From NCBI GenBank assembly GCA_036723735.1, contig DAIMGT010000044.1, forward strand, positions 1-33,078: DNA of 33,078 bases, read 5' to 3'. The stretch comes from UBA4656 sp002405525 (GTDB lineage: Bacteria; Pseudomonadota; Gammaproteobacteria; Xanthomonadales; Ahniellaceae). This document shows positions 8,671 to 16,128 of this stretch, one piece after another; position 1 is the stretch's first letter, and each line of letters opens with the position of its first letter. A program made the position numbers and the translations under genes. The notes beneath the pieces are model-generated. The model did no database searches. It had not been told where the DNA came from and saw only the letters and a program-made list of their open reading frames with translations.

Positions 8671-11169
8671 TCATGCCCGGCCGGGGGGGCAGTGGGGCGC
8701 CAGGGCGCGGTCGAGCCGCGCGAGCCAGTAGCGGGTGTGCGGGCGCGCCGCGAGCGTCGCGCGCACCGCCTGCAGGCGGCCGCGCGTGGCCTCGCCCGGG
8801 GCGAGTGCGGCCGCCGCAAGGGCGAGGCAGGCCTCGACCTGCACGTGCGCGAAGTGGCCGGCGGGGAAGTAGCGCCCGGCGCCCGCGCGCGCGATTTCGC
8901 ATTCGGCTTGCGCGCGTGCCGGATCGCCTTCGGCGAGCGCGAGTTCGCCCATCATCCGGCGCAGGTTGGCCTCGGACCGCCGGTCGTAGTCGTTGCGCGC
9001 GGCATAGCCGCCGGCCCAGATCGCCCGCACGGTCTTCGAAGCGCTCGCGGCGTCGCCGGCGCGCAGCTGCACCAGCGCGAGCTGCGCCATCGAGTTCATG
9101 GTGTTGCCGCTGGCGGCGCCGTACACCGCGACCTTGGCGTCGGCCGCCTCGGCGAGCGGGCCGACCGCCTCGGAGAAACGCTCCAGCCGGCCCAGGTTCA
9201 CCCCCAGTTCGTGGGCGGCGATGATCGTCTGCGAGTGGCGCGGCCCGAACCGCGCCTTGAAGCGCAGGTACAGGTCCGACAGCGTCGCCACCGCCTGCTC
9301 GATCCGGTCGAGGCCGACCTGGGCGGTCGCGATCTGGAACCCGGTGGCCAGGGTTTCGGGATGGTCCGCGCCGAGCGCGCCGGTGCGCAGCCGTCGCGCC
9401 TCCAGCGCGGCGGCCAGCGCTTCGTCGAAGCGCGACACGCGCGACAGCGCGAGGCTGCGCCCGGCCTCGATCATCGAGCGTTCCTGGTCGCCGACCGCCG
9501 GGTTGCCCGCGGCCCGCGCGCGCACCGCCTCGAAGCCCGCCACCGCGCGTGCGAAGTCGCCGACGATGTAGGCCTGCCACGCGCGCGAGCGGTCGACCTC
9601 GACCAGCAGGGCCGTCGATTCGCCCAGCGGCAGCGCGTCGGCGCGCAGCGCATCGAGCGCGGCGAGGTACTCGGGGTAGCGCGCGGCGGCTTCCTCGACG
9701 GCGGCGCGCTCGAGCCGCGCGCGCAGCACGCGCTCGTCGCCGGCGCCGCGCGCGCGGGTGAGTTGCACGACCGCGAGGTCGAGCGCGCGCGCCGCGGGCT
9801 CGTGCCGGCCGAGGTTGAGCAGGGTGCCGCCGAGCGCCGCATAGACCTCGCCGGCGGTCTCCGGCTGGTCGGCCAGCCGCTGCTCGACGCGCGGGATCGC
9901 CTGCTCGATCAGCTCGCCGATCGGCGCGTCGCGCGCGTTCTCGCCATAGGGATCGGCGGCGCGGATCAGGTCCTCGCGCAGGAACTGGTTGATCGCCCGC
10001 GCGGTGCCGGCCTCGCGCTCGGCGCGCGCCGCGGCGGCCTGCGCGCGGTCGCGTTCGGCGGCCAGCCGCAGGCTGGCGGCGCCGACCACCGCGAGCAGCA
10101 GCGCCACCGCGCCGCCCAGCGCGGCGCTGGTCCACGGATGGCGGCGGATGCTGCTGCGCGCGACGTAGCCCAGCCCGCCGCCGTAGGCCAGTACCGGGCG
10201 CAGGGCGAGCCAGCGCTGCAGGTCGGCGCCGAACTCGCGCACCGACGCGTAGCGCCGCGCGGGTTCCGGGGCGGTGGCGCGGGCGGCGATGGCGGCGAGC
10301 TCGGCGTTGCGCGCGCGCGGCATCCGGGACCAGCGCATGGGCTCGGGCCGGCGCGCGGGGACCGCACCAGGTTCGCCGGCCACGGTCGTGCCGACGGTCC
10401 GCGTGGCGTCGCCCGCGACCGGTGCGGCGTCCGCGGGACCGGCCTCGCGCAGCAGCGCGTCGAGCAACAGGCCGAGCTGGTACTGGTCGGACGCGGGCCC
10501 CACTTCCGCGCCGGCGCGCTGTTCGGGGCTGGCCCATGCCGGTGAATACGCGCCCTGCGCGCCGGCGTCGCCGGCCAGCGCCGCGATCCCGAAGTCGAGC
10601 AGCTTGGCGCGGCCGTCGGCGTCGACCAGCACGTTCGCGGGCTTGATGTCGCGGTGCAGGAGCAGGCGCTCGTGCGCGAAGCCGACCGCGTCGACCACCT
10701 GCAGCAGCAGGCCGCTGCGCGCGGCGACGTCGAGCCGCGCCTCGCGCGCGTGGACGTCGATCCGCTGGCCCCCGACCCGTTCCATCGCGAACCACAGGCG
10801 GCCATCGTCGTGCCGGCCGCCGTCGAGCAGGCGCGCGATGTGCGGGTGGCGCAGGTCGGCGAGGATCTGCCGCTCGCGCAGGAACAGCGCGTGCCCCGCG
10901 TCGCCGGTGCGGCGGTCGATGCACTTGATCGCCACCGACTGGCGGAACTCGCCGTCGTCGCGCTCGGCGGCGTAGACGACGCCCATGCCGCCGGCGCCGA
11001 TCTCGCCGGTGACCCGGAACGCCCCCAGCCGCGTGCCCGCAGGCAGGCGTTCGGCGCGGTCGATCGATGCCGCCAGGGTCTGCGCCAGCGGCCCGCGCAG
11101 GATCGCGCCGGGCTCGAGCAGCGACAGCGCATCACGGGGGCGGGCGGGTGGGCGGTCCATGGCGGTCAT
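8671..11169 (-). CDS. Membrane Ser/Thr protein kinase with TPR-like C-terminal region
   Basis: An 832-residue Hanks-type kinase. The kinase domain (about 48-310) shows the glycine loop GEIGAGGMGVVYAAE, the lysine in VAIKCI, the catalytic loop LHRDIKPANVLV, the DFG segment LLDFGIAAL and an activation-loop end WASPEQRAG. One transmembrane helix follows at about 346-368 (SAALGGAVALLLAVVGAA). The remaining roughly 460 residues are helical, Ala/Arg/Leu-rich and TPR-like, and would lie in the periplasm. This is the architecture seen in kinases paired with ECF sigma factors in Xanthomonads. The sigma gene lies on the same strand 2.4 kb upstream, separated by an oppositely oriented secreted-protein gene. 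I chose the ATG at 11169; 11160 is also possible, and the longer frame to 11253 would cross the divergent promoter. Confidence 0.9.
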   Translation of the reverse strand: MTAMDRPPARPRDALSLLEPGAILRGPLAQTLAASIDRAERLPAGTRLGAFRVTGEIGAGGMGVVYAAERDDGEFRQSVAIKCIDRRTGDAGHALFLRERQILADLRHPHIARLLDGGRHDDGRLWFAMERVGGQRIDVHAREARLDVAARSGLLLQVVDAVGFAHERLLLHRDIKPANVLVDADGRAKLLDFGIAALAGDAGAQGAYSPAWASPEQRAGAEVGPASDQYQLGLLLDALLREAGPADAAPVAGDATRTVGTTVAGEPGAVPARRPEPMRWSRMPRARNAELAAIAARATAPEPARRYASVREFGADLQRWLALRPVLAYGGGLGYVARSSIRRHPWTSAALGGAVALLLAVVGAASLRLAAERDRAQAAAARAEREAGTARAINQFLREDLIRAADPYGENARDAPIGELIEQAIPRVEQRLADQPETAGEVYAALGGTLLNLGRHEPAARALDLAVVQLTRARGAGDERVLRARLERAAVEEAAARYPEYLAALDALRADALPLGESTALLVEVDRSRAWQAYIVGDFARAVAGFEAVRARAAGNPAVGDQERSMIEAGRSLALSRVSRFDEALAAALEARRLRTGALGADHPETLATGFQIATAQVGLDRIEQAVATLSDLYLRFKARFGPRHSQTIIAAHELGVNLGRLERFSEAVGPLAEAADAKVAVYGAASGNTMNSMAQLALVQLRAGDAASASKTVRAIWAGGYAARNDYDRRSEANLRRMMGELALAEGDPARAQAECEIARAGAGRYFPAGHFAHVQVEACLALAAAALAPGEATRGRLQAVRATLAARPHTRYWLARLDRALAPHCPPGRA

Positions 11170-11175
11170 GGCAAC

Positions 11176-11244
11176 GATACCCGGTCGGATGGCGGTCGCC
11201 GCCACCCGGCGCCGCTGGCGGTTCCCCTTGCGATTCCGGGTATC
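11176..11244. promoter_or_regulatory. Shared 9-bp inverted repeat in the divergent promoter
   Basis: GATACCCGG at 11176-11184 and its exact complement CCGGGTATC at 11236-11244 face outward in the 101-bp space between the kinase (start 11169) and the secreted protein (start 11271). Each gene therefore has CCGGGTATC in its own reading direction upstream of its start. This could be a common promoter element or the two half-sites of a regulator. The distances to the two start codons differ (7 and 26 bp), so the role is uncertain. Confidence 0.4.
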
Positions 11245-11270
11245 CCTGACCACCTGCCGGGAGTCCGACC

Positions 11271-13577
11271 ATGCCGCTGTCGTTTCGCATCTGCCTCATC
11301 CTCGCCGTCGTCGTGGCCGCCGCCGAGGCCCGCGGCGCGACCTTCGTCGTCGACACCACCTCGCCGTCCAACCTCGCCGGCTGCACGGCCGCCGCGGGAG
11401 ACTGTTCGCTGCCCGGCGCGATCAGCGCCGCCGGCGCGGCCGCCGGCGCCGATACCGTCGCGTTCAACATCCCCCTGTCCGACCCGGGCTGCAGCGCAGC
11501 CAGCGGGGTGTGCCGCATCGTGCTCGCCGCCAGCCTTCCGGCGATCGGCCAGCCGCTGGTGATCGACGGCTACACCCAGCCCGGCGCGGTGCCGAACACG
11601 ATCCCGGCGCCCGGGGCCAACAACGCGCAGCTGAAGATCGAGGTCACGGCTTCGACCCCGCTCTTCGACCCGATCGGCCCCAACAGCACCTCCCTGACCC
11701 TGCGTGGCCTCGCGCTCTTCATCCCGTCCAACCGGATGATCGGCGGCTCCGGTTCGCCCAACATCATCGTGCAGGGCAACTGGATCGGCGTCACCGCGGC
11801 CGGCACGCCGCCGGACTACGCCACGGGCACCTCGGCGCTGGGGCTGTCGATCTTCTTCAACCAGATCGTGGTCGGCGGCGCGCTGCCGGCCGAACGCAAC
11901 GTGCTCGCCGGCAGCGGGCGCGACGTGAACGGGCTGCCGGGTGGCGGCGGCAACGAAGTGCGGGTCAACAGCACCAGCACGGTCCGCGCCAGCCTGCTGT
12001 TCCAGGGCAACCTCGTGGGCCTCGCACCCGACGGCGTCACCGCGCTGCCGTTCCGCGACCCGTTGCTCGTCAACGCCGGCGACGATGGCTTCGAGACGCC
12101 GGACATCCGCATCCTCGACAACCGCTTCGTGCGACCGGCACGCAACTTCAGCGGCGGTTTCGGCGGCGCGATGACCTTGCTCGTCCCTCGCGTGATGGCG
12201 GTGCCCGCGCTCGTGCAGGGCAATGTGTTCGGGATCGGCGTCGACGGCAGCCGCCCCGGCGTGGAACGCGACGCCATCGCGGTCGTCCCCGCCAACAGCA
12301 CTCGCGTGGCGCGCGCCCGCATCGGCGGCACGTCGCCTGGCGAGGCCAATGTGTTCGCCGCGGCGTCCGCCGCCTCCGGCGACCTCGGCTCCGCCGTGCG
12401 GCTGCCGGCCGGCACCTTGAGCACCTTCGTCGAGTTCGCCGGCAACCGCATGCTCGGCAACGACGGCATCGGGCTCGATTTCCCGACCCCCACTGCCGGT
12501 GGCGGCGTCCGATTCGGGCGCTCGCCCAACGATACCGGCGATGCCGACGACGGCGCCAACCTGCTGCTGAACCACCCGGACATCACCGCCTTCAGCGTTG
12601 CGGGCAGCCAGTTCAGCGTGACCTATCGCGTCGACACCGCGACCGCCAACGCGACCTATCCGTTGCGCATCGACTTCTACCGGGCGCTCGGCGACGAGGG
12701 CGAGGTGTACCTCGACAGCGATGTCTACGCCGCCGCCGATGCCGGCCAAGCGCGCACGGTCGTGCTCGACATCCCGCCCGGCGTGTCCCTCGGGGCGAAC
12801 GACGTGCTGGTCGCCGTCGCCACCGACGCCGAGGGTCGCAGCAGCGAGTTCTCCTGGGACCCGGTGGCCCTTTCCGTCACCGACCAGCCGGATCCGCACC
12901 CGGCCGGCGCACCGTTCACCGTCGACGTGGAGGCCCTCGCGCAGGAAGGTCCGTTCCGGCCGAACGGCGTGGTCGACGTATCGATGAACAGCTTGCCGGT
13001 GCAGATCTGCCGCATCACCCTGGAGCCGCGCGCGCCCGCCGGGACCAGCGGCGGCAGCTGCAGCCTCGTCGCGCCGTCACCCGGCACGAGCACCATCACC
13101 GCGACCTACCGCGCGCTGCGCGGCGCCTTCGCCGGCGCCGATGGCCTCGACGTGGCGGCGGCCACGCAGCACACCGCGACCACGCCGGGGCCGGAACAGG
13201 TCGGCTTCTCCCGCTGCCGCCAGCGCGTGGTGGAAGGCGAGGTCGCGCGCGTGCTGGTCCCGCGCACCAGCGGCGGCGTGGTGCAGGTGGGCGTGGACTT
13301 CACGCATGTCGCCGGCACCGCGACCGCGGGCCAGGACTACACGCCGCCGGCCGACCAGGTGCTGACCTGGGCGCCGGGCGACTTCGCGCCGAAGGCGTTC
13401 GACATCCCGATCGCCGCGAACGCGCCGATCGAACCGCTGGAGCGCTTCCGGCTGACGCTCTCGCAGCCGACCGCCACCGCGATCCTGCCCTTCGCGCAGC
13501 TCGACGTGGAGATCATGGACGCGCTCGACGAGGTGCGCTTCGGCGACGGCTTCGAGCCGCCCGAGTGCCTGCCCTGA
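11271..13577 (+). CDS. Secreted beta-helix / Calx-beta protein with C-terminal FGDGFE motif
   Basis: A 768-residue exported protein. It has a signal peptide (MPLSFRICLILAVVVAAAEA, cleavage near residue 23) and then a CSLREA-like N-terminal module (GCTAAAGDCSLPGAISAA). A right-handed parallel beta-helix region follows, with recurring turns such as GNWIGVTAAG, GNLVGLAPDG and GNVFGIGVDG. A connecting beta-domain comes next. A Calx-beta domain lies at about 640-750 (HVAGTATAGQDYTP, then PIEPLERFRLTLSQP). The last residues are DEVRFGDGFEPPECLP, the same kind of ending as the partial protein at 1-185. A GGGAG site 7 bases before the ATG supports the start. It lies between the kinase and the ECF sigma gene and is a good candidate for their regulon. 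Whether it is a surface adhesin or a carbohydrate-binding protein cannot be told. Confidence 0.82.
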   Translation: MPLSFRICLILAVVVAAAEARGATFVVDTTSPSNLAGCTAAAGDCSLPGAISAAGAAAGADTVAFNIPLSDPGCSAASGVCRIVLAASLPAIGQPLVIDGYTQPGAVPNTIPAPGANNAQLKIEVTASTPLFDPIGPNSTSLTLRGLALFIPSNRMIGGSGSPNIIVQGNWIGVTAAGTPPDYATGTSALGLSIFFNQIVVGGALPAERNVLAGSGRDVNGLPGGGGNEVRVNSTSTVRASLLFQGNLVGLAPDGVTALPFRDPLLVNAGDDGFETPDIRILDNRFVRPARNFSGGFGGAMTLLVPRVMAVPALVQGNVFGIGVDGSRPGVERDAIAVVPANSTRVARARIGGTSPGEANVFAAASAASGDLGSAVRLPAGTLSTFVEFAGNRMLGNDGIGLDFPTPTAGGGVRFGRSPNDTGDADDGANLLLNHPDITAFSVAGSQFSVTYRVDTATANATYPLRIDFYRALGDEGEVYLDSDVYAAADAGQARTVVLDIPPGVSLGANDVLVAVATDAEGRSSEFSWDPVALSVTDQPDPHPAGAPFTVDVEALAQEGPFRPNGVVDVSMNSLPVQICRITLEPRAPAGTSGGSCSLVAPSPGTSTITATYRALRGAFAGADGLDVAAATQHTATTPGPEQVGFSRCRQRVVEGEVARVLVPRTSGGVVQVGVDFTHVAGTATAGQDYTPPADQVLTWAPGDFAPKAFDIPIAANAPIEPLERFRLTLSQPTATAILPFAQLDVEIMDALDEVRFGDGFEPPECLP

Positions 13578-13585
13578 GCGCCACT

Positions 13586-14134
13586 TCAGCCGCCGAGCAG
13601 TTCGCCGAGCCGCGCGCGCGCGTCGGCGAAGGCGCGTTGCACCGTGCGCAGCGGGATGCCCAGCGCGTCGGCGGTTTCGGCCTCGCCGAGTCCGCCGAAC
13701 ACGCGGCATTCGACCACGCGCGCCTGGCGCTCGTCCTCGGCGGCGAGGCGCTGCAGCGCCTGGTCGAGCTGGATGAGCTGTTCGGCCTGGCTGTCGGCCG
13801 CGGCGTCGCGCTCCGACAGGGCCACCATACCCGCGCCGCCGCCGCGCTTGGCCGCCACGCGGTCGCGCGCATGGTTGAGCATCAGCTGGCGCATCGCGCG
13901 CGCCGCCAGCGACAGGAAGTGGGCGCGGCTCTCCACGCCACCGGCGCCGGCGCGCGCAAGCCGCAGGTAGCATTCGTGGACCAGGGCGGTCGGGTCGAGC
14001 GTGGCGTGGGCGTCGGCCTGCAGGACGGCGCGTGCGATGCGCCGCAGGTCGGCGTAGACGAGCGCGACGGCCGCGTCCCAGGCGGCGCTGTCGCCGCCGC
14101 GCGCGCGGTCCAGCAATCGCGTGACTTCGCCCAT
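13586..14134 (-). CDS. ECF sigma factor of the kinase-linked group (TIGR02999/ECF43-like)
   Basis: A 182-residue sigma-70 family factor. Sigma2 spans about 1-95 (LVYADLRRIARAVLQ, DPTALVHECYLRLA, SRAHFLSLAARAMRQLMLNH) and sigma4 about 120-180 (LGEAETADALGIPLRTVQRAFADARARL). The segment that is usually D-A-E-D in sigma2.2 reads D-P-T-A here, with Thr49 in a place where Thr is conserved in this group. In the Vibrio pair EcfP/PknT, phosphorylation of a sigma2.2 Thr by the cognate kinase activates the factor. Thr49 is the obvious equivalent, by inference. No anti-sigma gene is visible. The start is the ATG at 14132-14134. The stop is 8 bp from the convergent stop of the secreted protein. Confidence 0.9.
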   Translation of the reverse strand: MGEVTRLLDRARGGDSAAWDAAVALVYADLRRIARAVLQADAHATLDPTALVHECYLRLARAGAGGVESRAHFLSLAARAMRQLMLNHARDRVAAKRGGGAGMVALSERDAAADSQAEQLIQLDQALQRLAAEDERQARVVECRVFGGLGEAETADALGIPLRTVQRAFADARARLGELLGG

Positions 14135-14207
14135 GGAGGTCCCCGGCTACGCCGCCGCGGAGGATAGCCGATCGGCCGCGTGCCCCGGCGCTGCGTCCGG
14201 GCTCGGG

Positions 14208-14675
14208 TCAGGTGCGCTGCGTCCCGCCAGGTCGGGGCGCCGGGTCGGCGTCTCCGCCCTCCGCGGCGTCGGTGCGCGACAGGTCCTCCAGCAGGGCCAG
14301 CGCGGAGCCGGCCGACATGCTGCGCGGCGCGAAGGCCTCGCGCTCGCTGTAGCGCAACAGGCGCTGGCGCGCGCTCCACAGCGGCGGCACGTGGTGCATG
14401 CCCCAGCCGGCGAACCAGCGGCGGTCGATCTCGCGGTAGTCGAGGATCACCACGTCGGCGTGGCGCGGGTCGCGCAGGATGCGCGCATAGTTGGCGTTGA
14501 CCGCCTCGCGCGCGCCCTCGAGGCACTGCAGGAACTCGCGCGCGCCTTACATCAGCGCGCCGGTGACGCCGACGCGCGCGTTGTTGGCGCGCGAGACGGC
14601 GAGGATCTGGTCGATGGCGGCCCGCGGCAGCGCTTCGGCGGAGCGGCTGGCGTAGACGAGGCGGGACAGGGGCAT
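14208..14675 (-). pseudogene. BLUF-domain blue-light photoreceptor interrupted by one stop codon
   Basis: Read from the ATG at 14673-14675 (GGAG 7 bases upstream), the frame gives MPLSRLVYASRSAEALP and continues to VGVTGALM (residue 42). It then hits TAA at 14547-14549 and carries on in the same frame as GAREFLQCLEGAREAVN down to a stop at 14208-14210 (155 codons). The flavin-site residues of BLUF proteins are all present in register: Tyr8, Asn31/Asn32, Gln50, Trp91 and Met93. Only the stop at codon 43 breaks it; a TAC or TAT Tyr codon is one substitution away. It is either a very recent pseudogene or a sequence error. Short BLUF proteins of this length act through a partner protein, which is not obvious here. 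Confidence 0.85.
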
Positions 14676-14778
14676 GGGCGTTCTCCGGCAAGGGCCCAAT
14701 CGTCGCACGGCCGGCATCAAGGCCGGGGCAGGGGATCGTCAAGGCCGCGTCGGGGCCGTTGCGGCGCTTCGCGGTGAG

Positions 14779-15669
14779 TCAGCGTTTCGCGGTGAGGATG
14801 AAGGCCACGCCACCGAGGATCACCGCGGTGGCGATCGCCTCGTGCGCGGTGAACGCCTCGCCGGCCAGCCAGACGCCGAAGGCGATCGCGATCGGCGGAT
14901 TGACGTAGGCGTAGGAGGTCGCGAGCGCCGGGCGCACGGTCTGCAGCAGATACACGTAGGCGGTGAATCCGACCAGCGAGCCGAACACGGCGAGGTACGC
15001 GATCGCCGCCGCACCACCGGGCGTGATCCGCGCCGGCCAGTCCTCGCCGGCGCCGAGCGACATCAGGGTCAGCACGGCACCGCCGGCGAGCATCTGCACC
15101 GCGGTGCTCATCCAGACGTTCGGCAGGTCCTGGCGGCGGCTCCACACCGAGCCGAAGGCCCACAGGATCGGGGCCGCGATCAGCGCGGCGGCGCCGATCG
15201 GGCTGGCGAGGAACTCCGCGCCGGTGTTGAGGTAGACGATGCCGACGAAGCCGACCGCGAGTCCGATCGCGTCGCGCCGCGAGGGCCAGTTCCCGTACAG
15301 CCCCGCGAACAGCGCGGCGAACAGCGGCATGCTCGCCACCGCGACCGCGGCCAGTCCCGAGGACACGCTCTGCTGCGCGTAGCAGACGAAGCCGTTGCCG
15401 CCGCCGAGCAGCAACGTGCCCATGATCGCGCTGTTGCGCGCCTGCTTCGCCGTCGGCAGGGCGAATCCGCGCCAGCGCAGGAAGGCGAACAGCACCAGGC
15501 CCGCACACCAGAAGCGCAGCGCGGCCATGAAGAACGGCGGCAGCGTCTCCAGGCCGAACTTGATGACGAGGTAGGTCGAGCCCCAGAACACGTAGACCGC
15601 CAGCAGGGCGGCGACGATCAGCAGCCGCTCGCGCGGGGTGCGCACGGCGTTGACGGAGGATGCGGGCAT
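14779..15669 (-). CDS. yedA: YedA-like EamA-family (DMT superfamily) exporter
   Basis: A 296-residue inner-membrane protein with ten predicted helices in two EamA halves. Family marks are VFWGSTYLVIKFGLETLPP at the start, GGGNGFVCYAQQSVSSGLAA in the first half, ILWAFGSVWSRR at the start of the second half, and RPALATSYAYVNPPIAIAFG near the end. These match the YedA branch of drug/metabolite exporters closely. The start is the ATG at 15667-15669. Substrate is unknown; amino acids and related metabolites are typical of EamA proteins. It stands alone between the broken BLUF gene and an assembly gap. Confidence 0.9.
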   Translation of the reverse strand: MPASSVNAVRTPRERLLIVAALLAVYVFWGSTYLVIKFGLETLPPFFMAALRFWCAGLVLFAFLRWRGFALPTAKQARNSAIMGTLLLGGGNGFVCYAQQSVSSGLAAVAVASMPLFAALFAGLYGNWPSRRDAIGLAVGFVGIVYLNTGAEFLASPIGAAALIAAPILWAFGSVWSRRQDLPNVWMSTAVQMLAGGAVLTLMSLGAGEDWPARITPGGAAAIAYLAVFGSLVGFTAYVYLLQTVRPALATSYAYVNPPIAIAFGVWLAGEAFTAHEAIATAVILGGVAFILTAKR

Positions 15670-15734
15670 CGTTGGAATTGTAGGGGGAGGCGATCGGGGC
15701 CGTTGCGGGCGAGACGGTGGCAGAGGGGCTGGAG
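15670..15734. other. Upstream region of the exporter, up to the gap
   Basis: These 65 bp hold the 5' flank of the yedA-like gene. On the minus strand it contains CTACAATTCC at about 15674-15683, an AT-rich island (TACAAT, a good -10 match) close to the start codon. The rest of the promoter would be here or in the gap. Confidence 0.4.
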
Positions 15735-15834
15735 NNNNNNNNNNNNNNNNNNNNNNNNNNNNNNNNNNNNNNNNNNNNNNNNNNNNNNNNNNNNNNNNNN
15801 NNNNNNNNNNNNNNNNNNNNNNNNNNNNNNNNNN
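15735..15834. other. Run of 100 N (assembly gap)
   Basis: Exactly 100 undetermined bases in an intergenic region rich in palindromic sequence, which may be why assembly failed there. Confidence 0.99.
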
Positions 15835-16128
15835 CAGGGCCCAGCCGAAGGGACGGAGCGAGTCGCGCACCGAAGCGCGCGAAACAGCGACCGCCCCGTG
15901 CCAAGTCGGAACGTCGCGGCGCGGCAACCCGATGACGACCATGACGCCGTCCCGCCCGGGCGTTGCGGCGTTTCCCGGGCCCTGGGTTCTGAGCCCTGGG
16001 CCCAAGGGAGTTCATCGGTGCAATTCGCTGCGCTCGTTGCACTCTGCGCGTCTCAGGGACTGTGCCCCGGCCAGCGCGACTCGCGCTGGCGTTCGGCGGT
16101 CCGCCGCTGTGCGGCGGAAAACCCCGCC
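15835..16128. other. Non-coding, palindrome-rich region between gap and Ada-like gene
   Basis: I see no gene in these 294 bp. They hold several hairpin-forming sequences: GGGCCCTGGG with CCCTGGGCCC around 15978-16002, the dispersed GGTGCAA palindrome at 16017-16042, CCAGCGCGA with TCGCGCTGG around 16071-16090, and CCGCCGC with GCGGCGG around 16099-16116. The last is well placed as a hairpin downstream of the Ada-like gene on the minus strand, though without a U-tract. Confidence 0.5.
16017..16042. repeat. Dispersed intergenic palindrome, copy 1
   Basis: Arms GGTGCAA and TTGCAC flank the core TTCGCTGCGCTCG. The same element recurs at 18853-18879, 29062-29086 (inverted) and 29112-29138, always between genes. 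Confidence 0.75.

Noticed and set aside
6919..10545. Very long + strand open frame (about 1200 codons) across the M56, BlaI and kinase genes
   Set aside because: It is antisense to three genes with clear family motifs, its composition is low-complexity Arg/Ala/Gly, and it has no recognisable domain. Long antisense frames are expected at this GC content.
14208..14453. Independent 81-residue gene starting at MVILDYREI
   Set aside because: It is the second half of the BLUF domain in the same frame as the first half, downstream of the premature stop; it has no ribosome site and could not fold alone.
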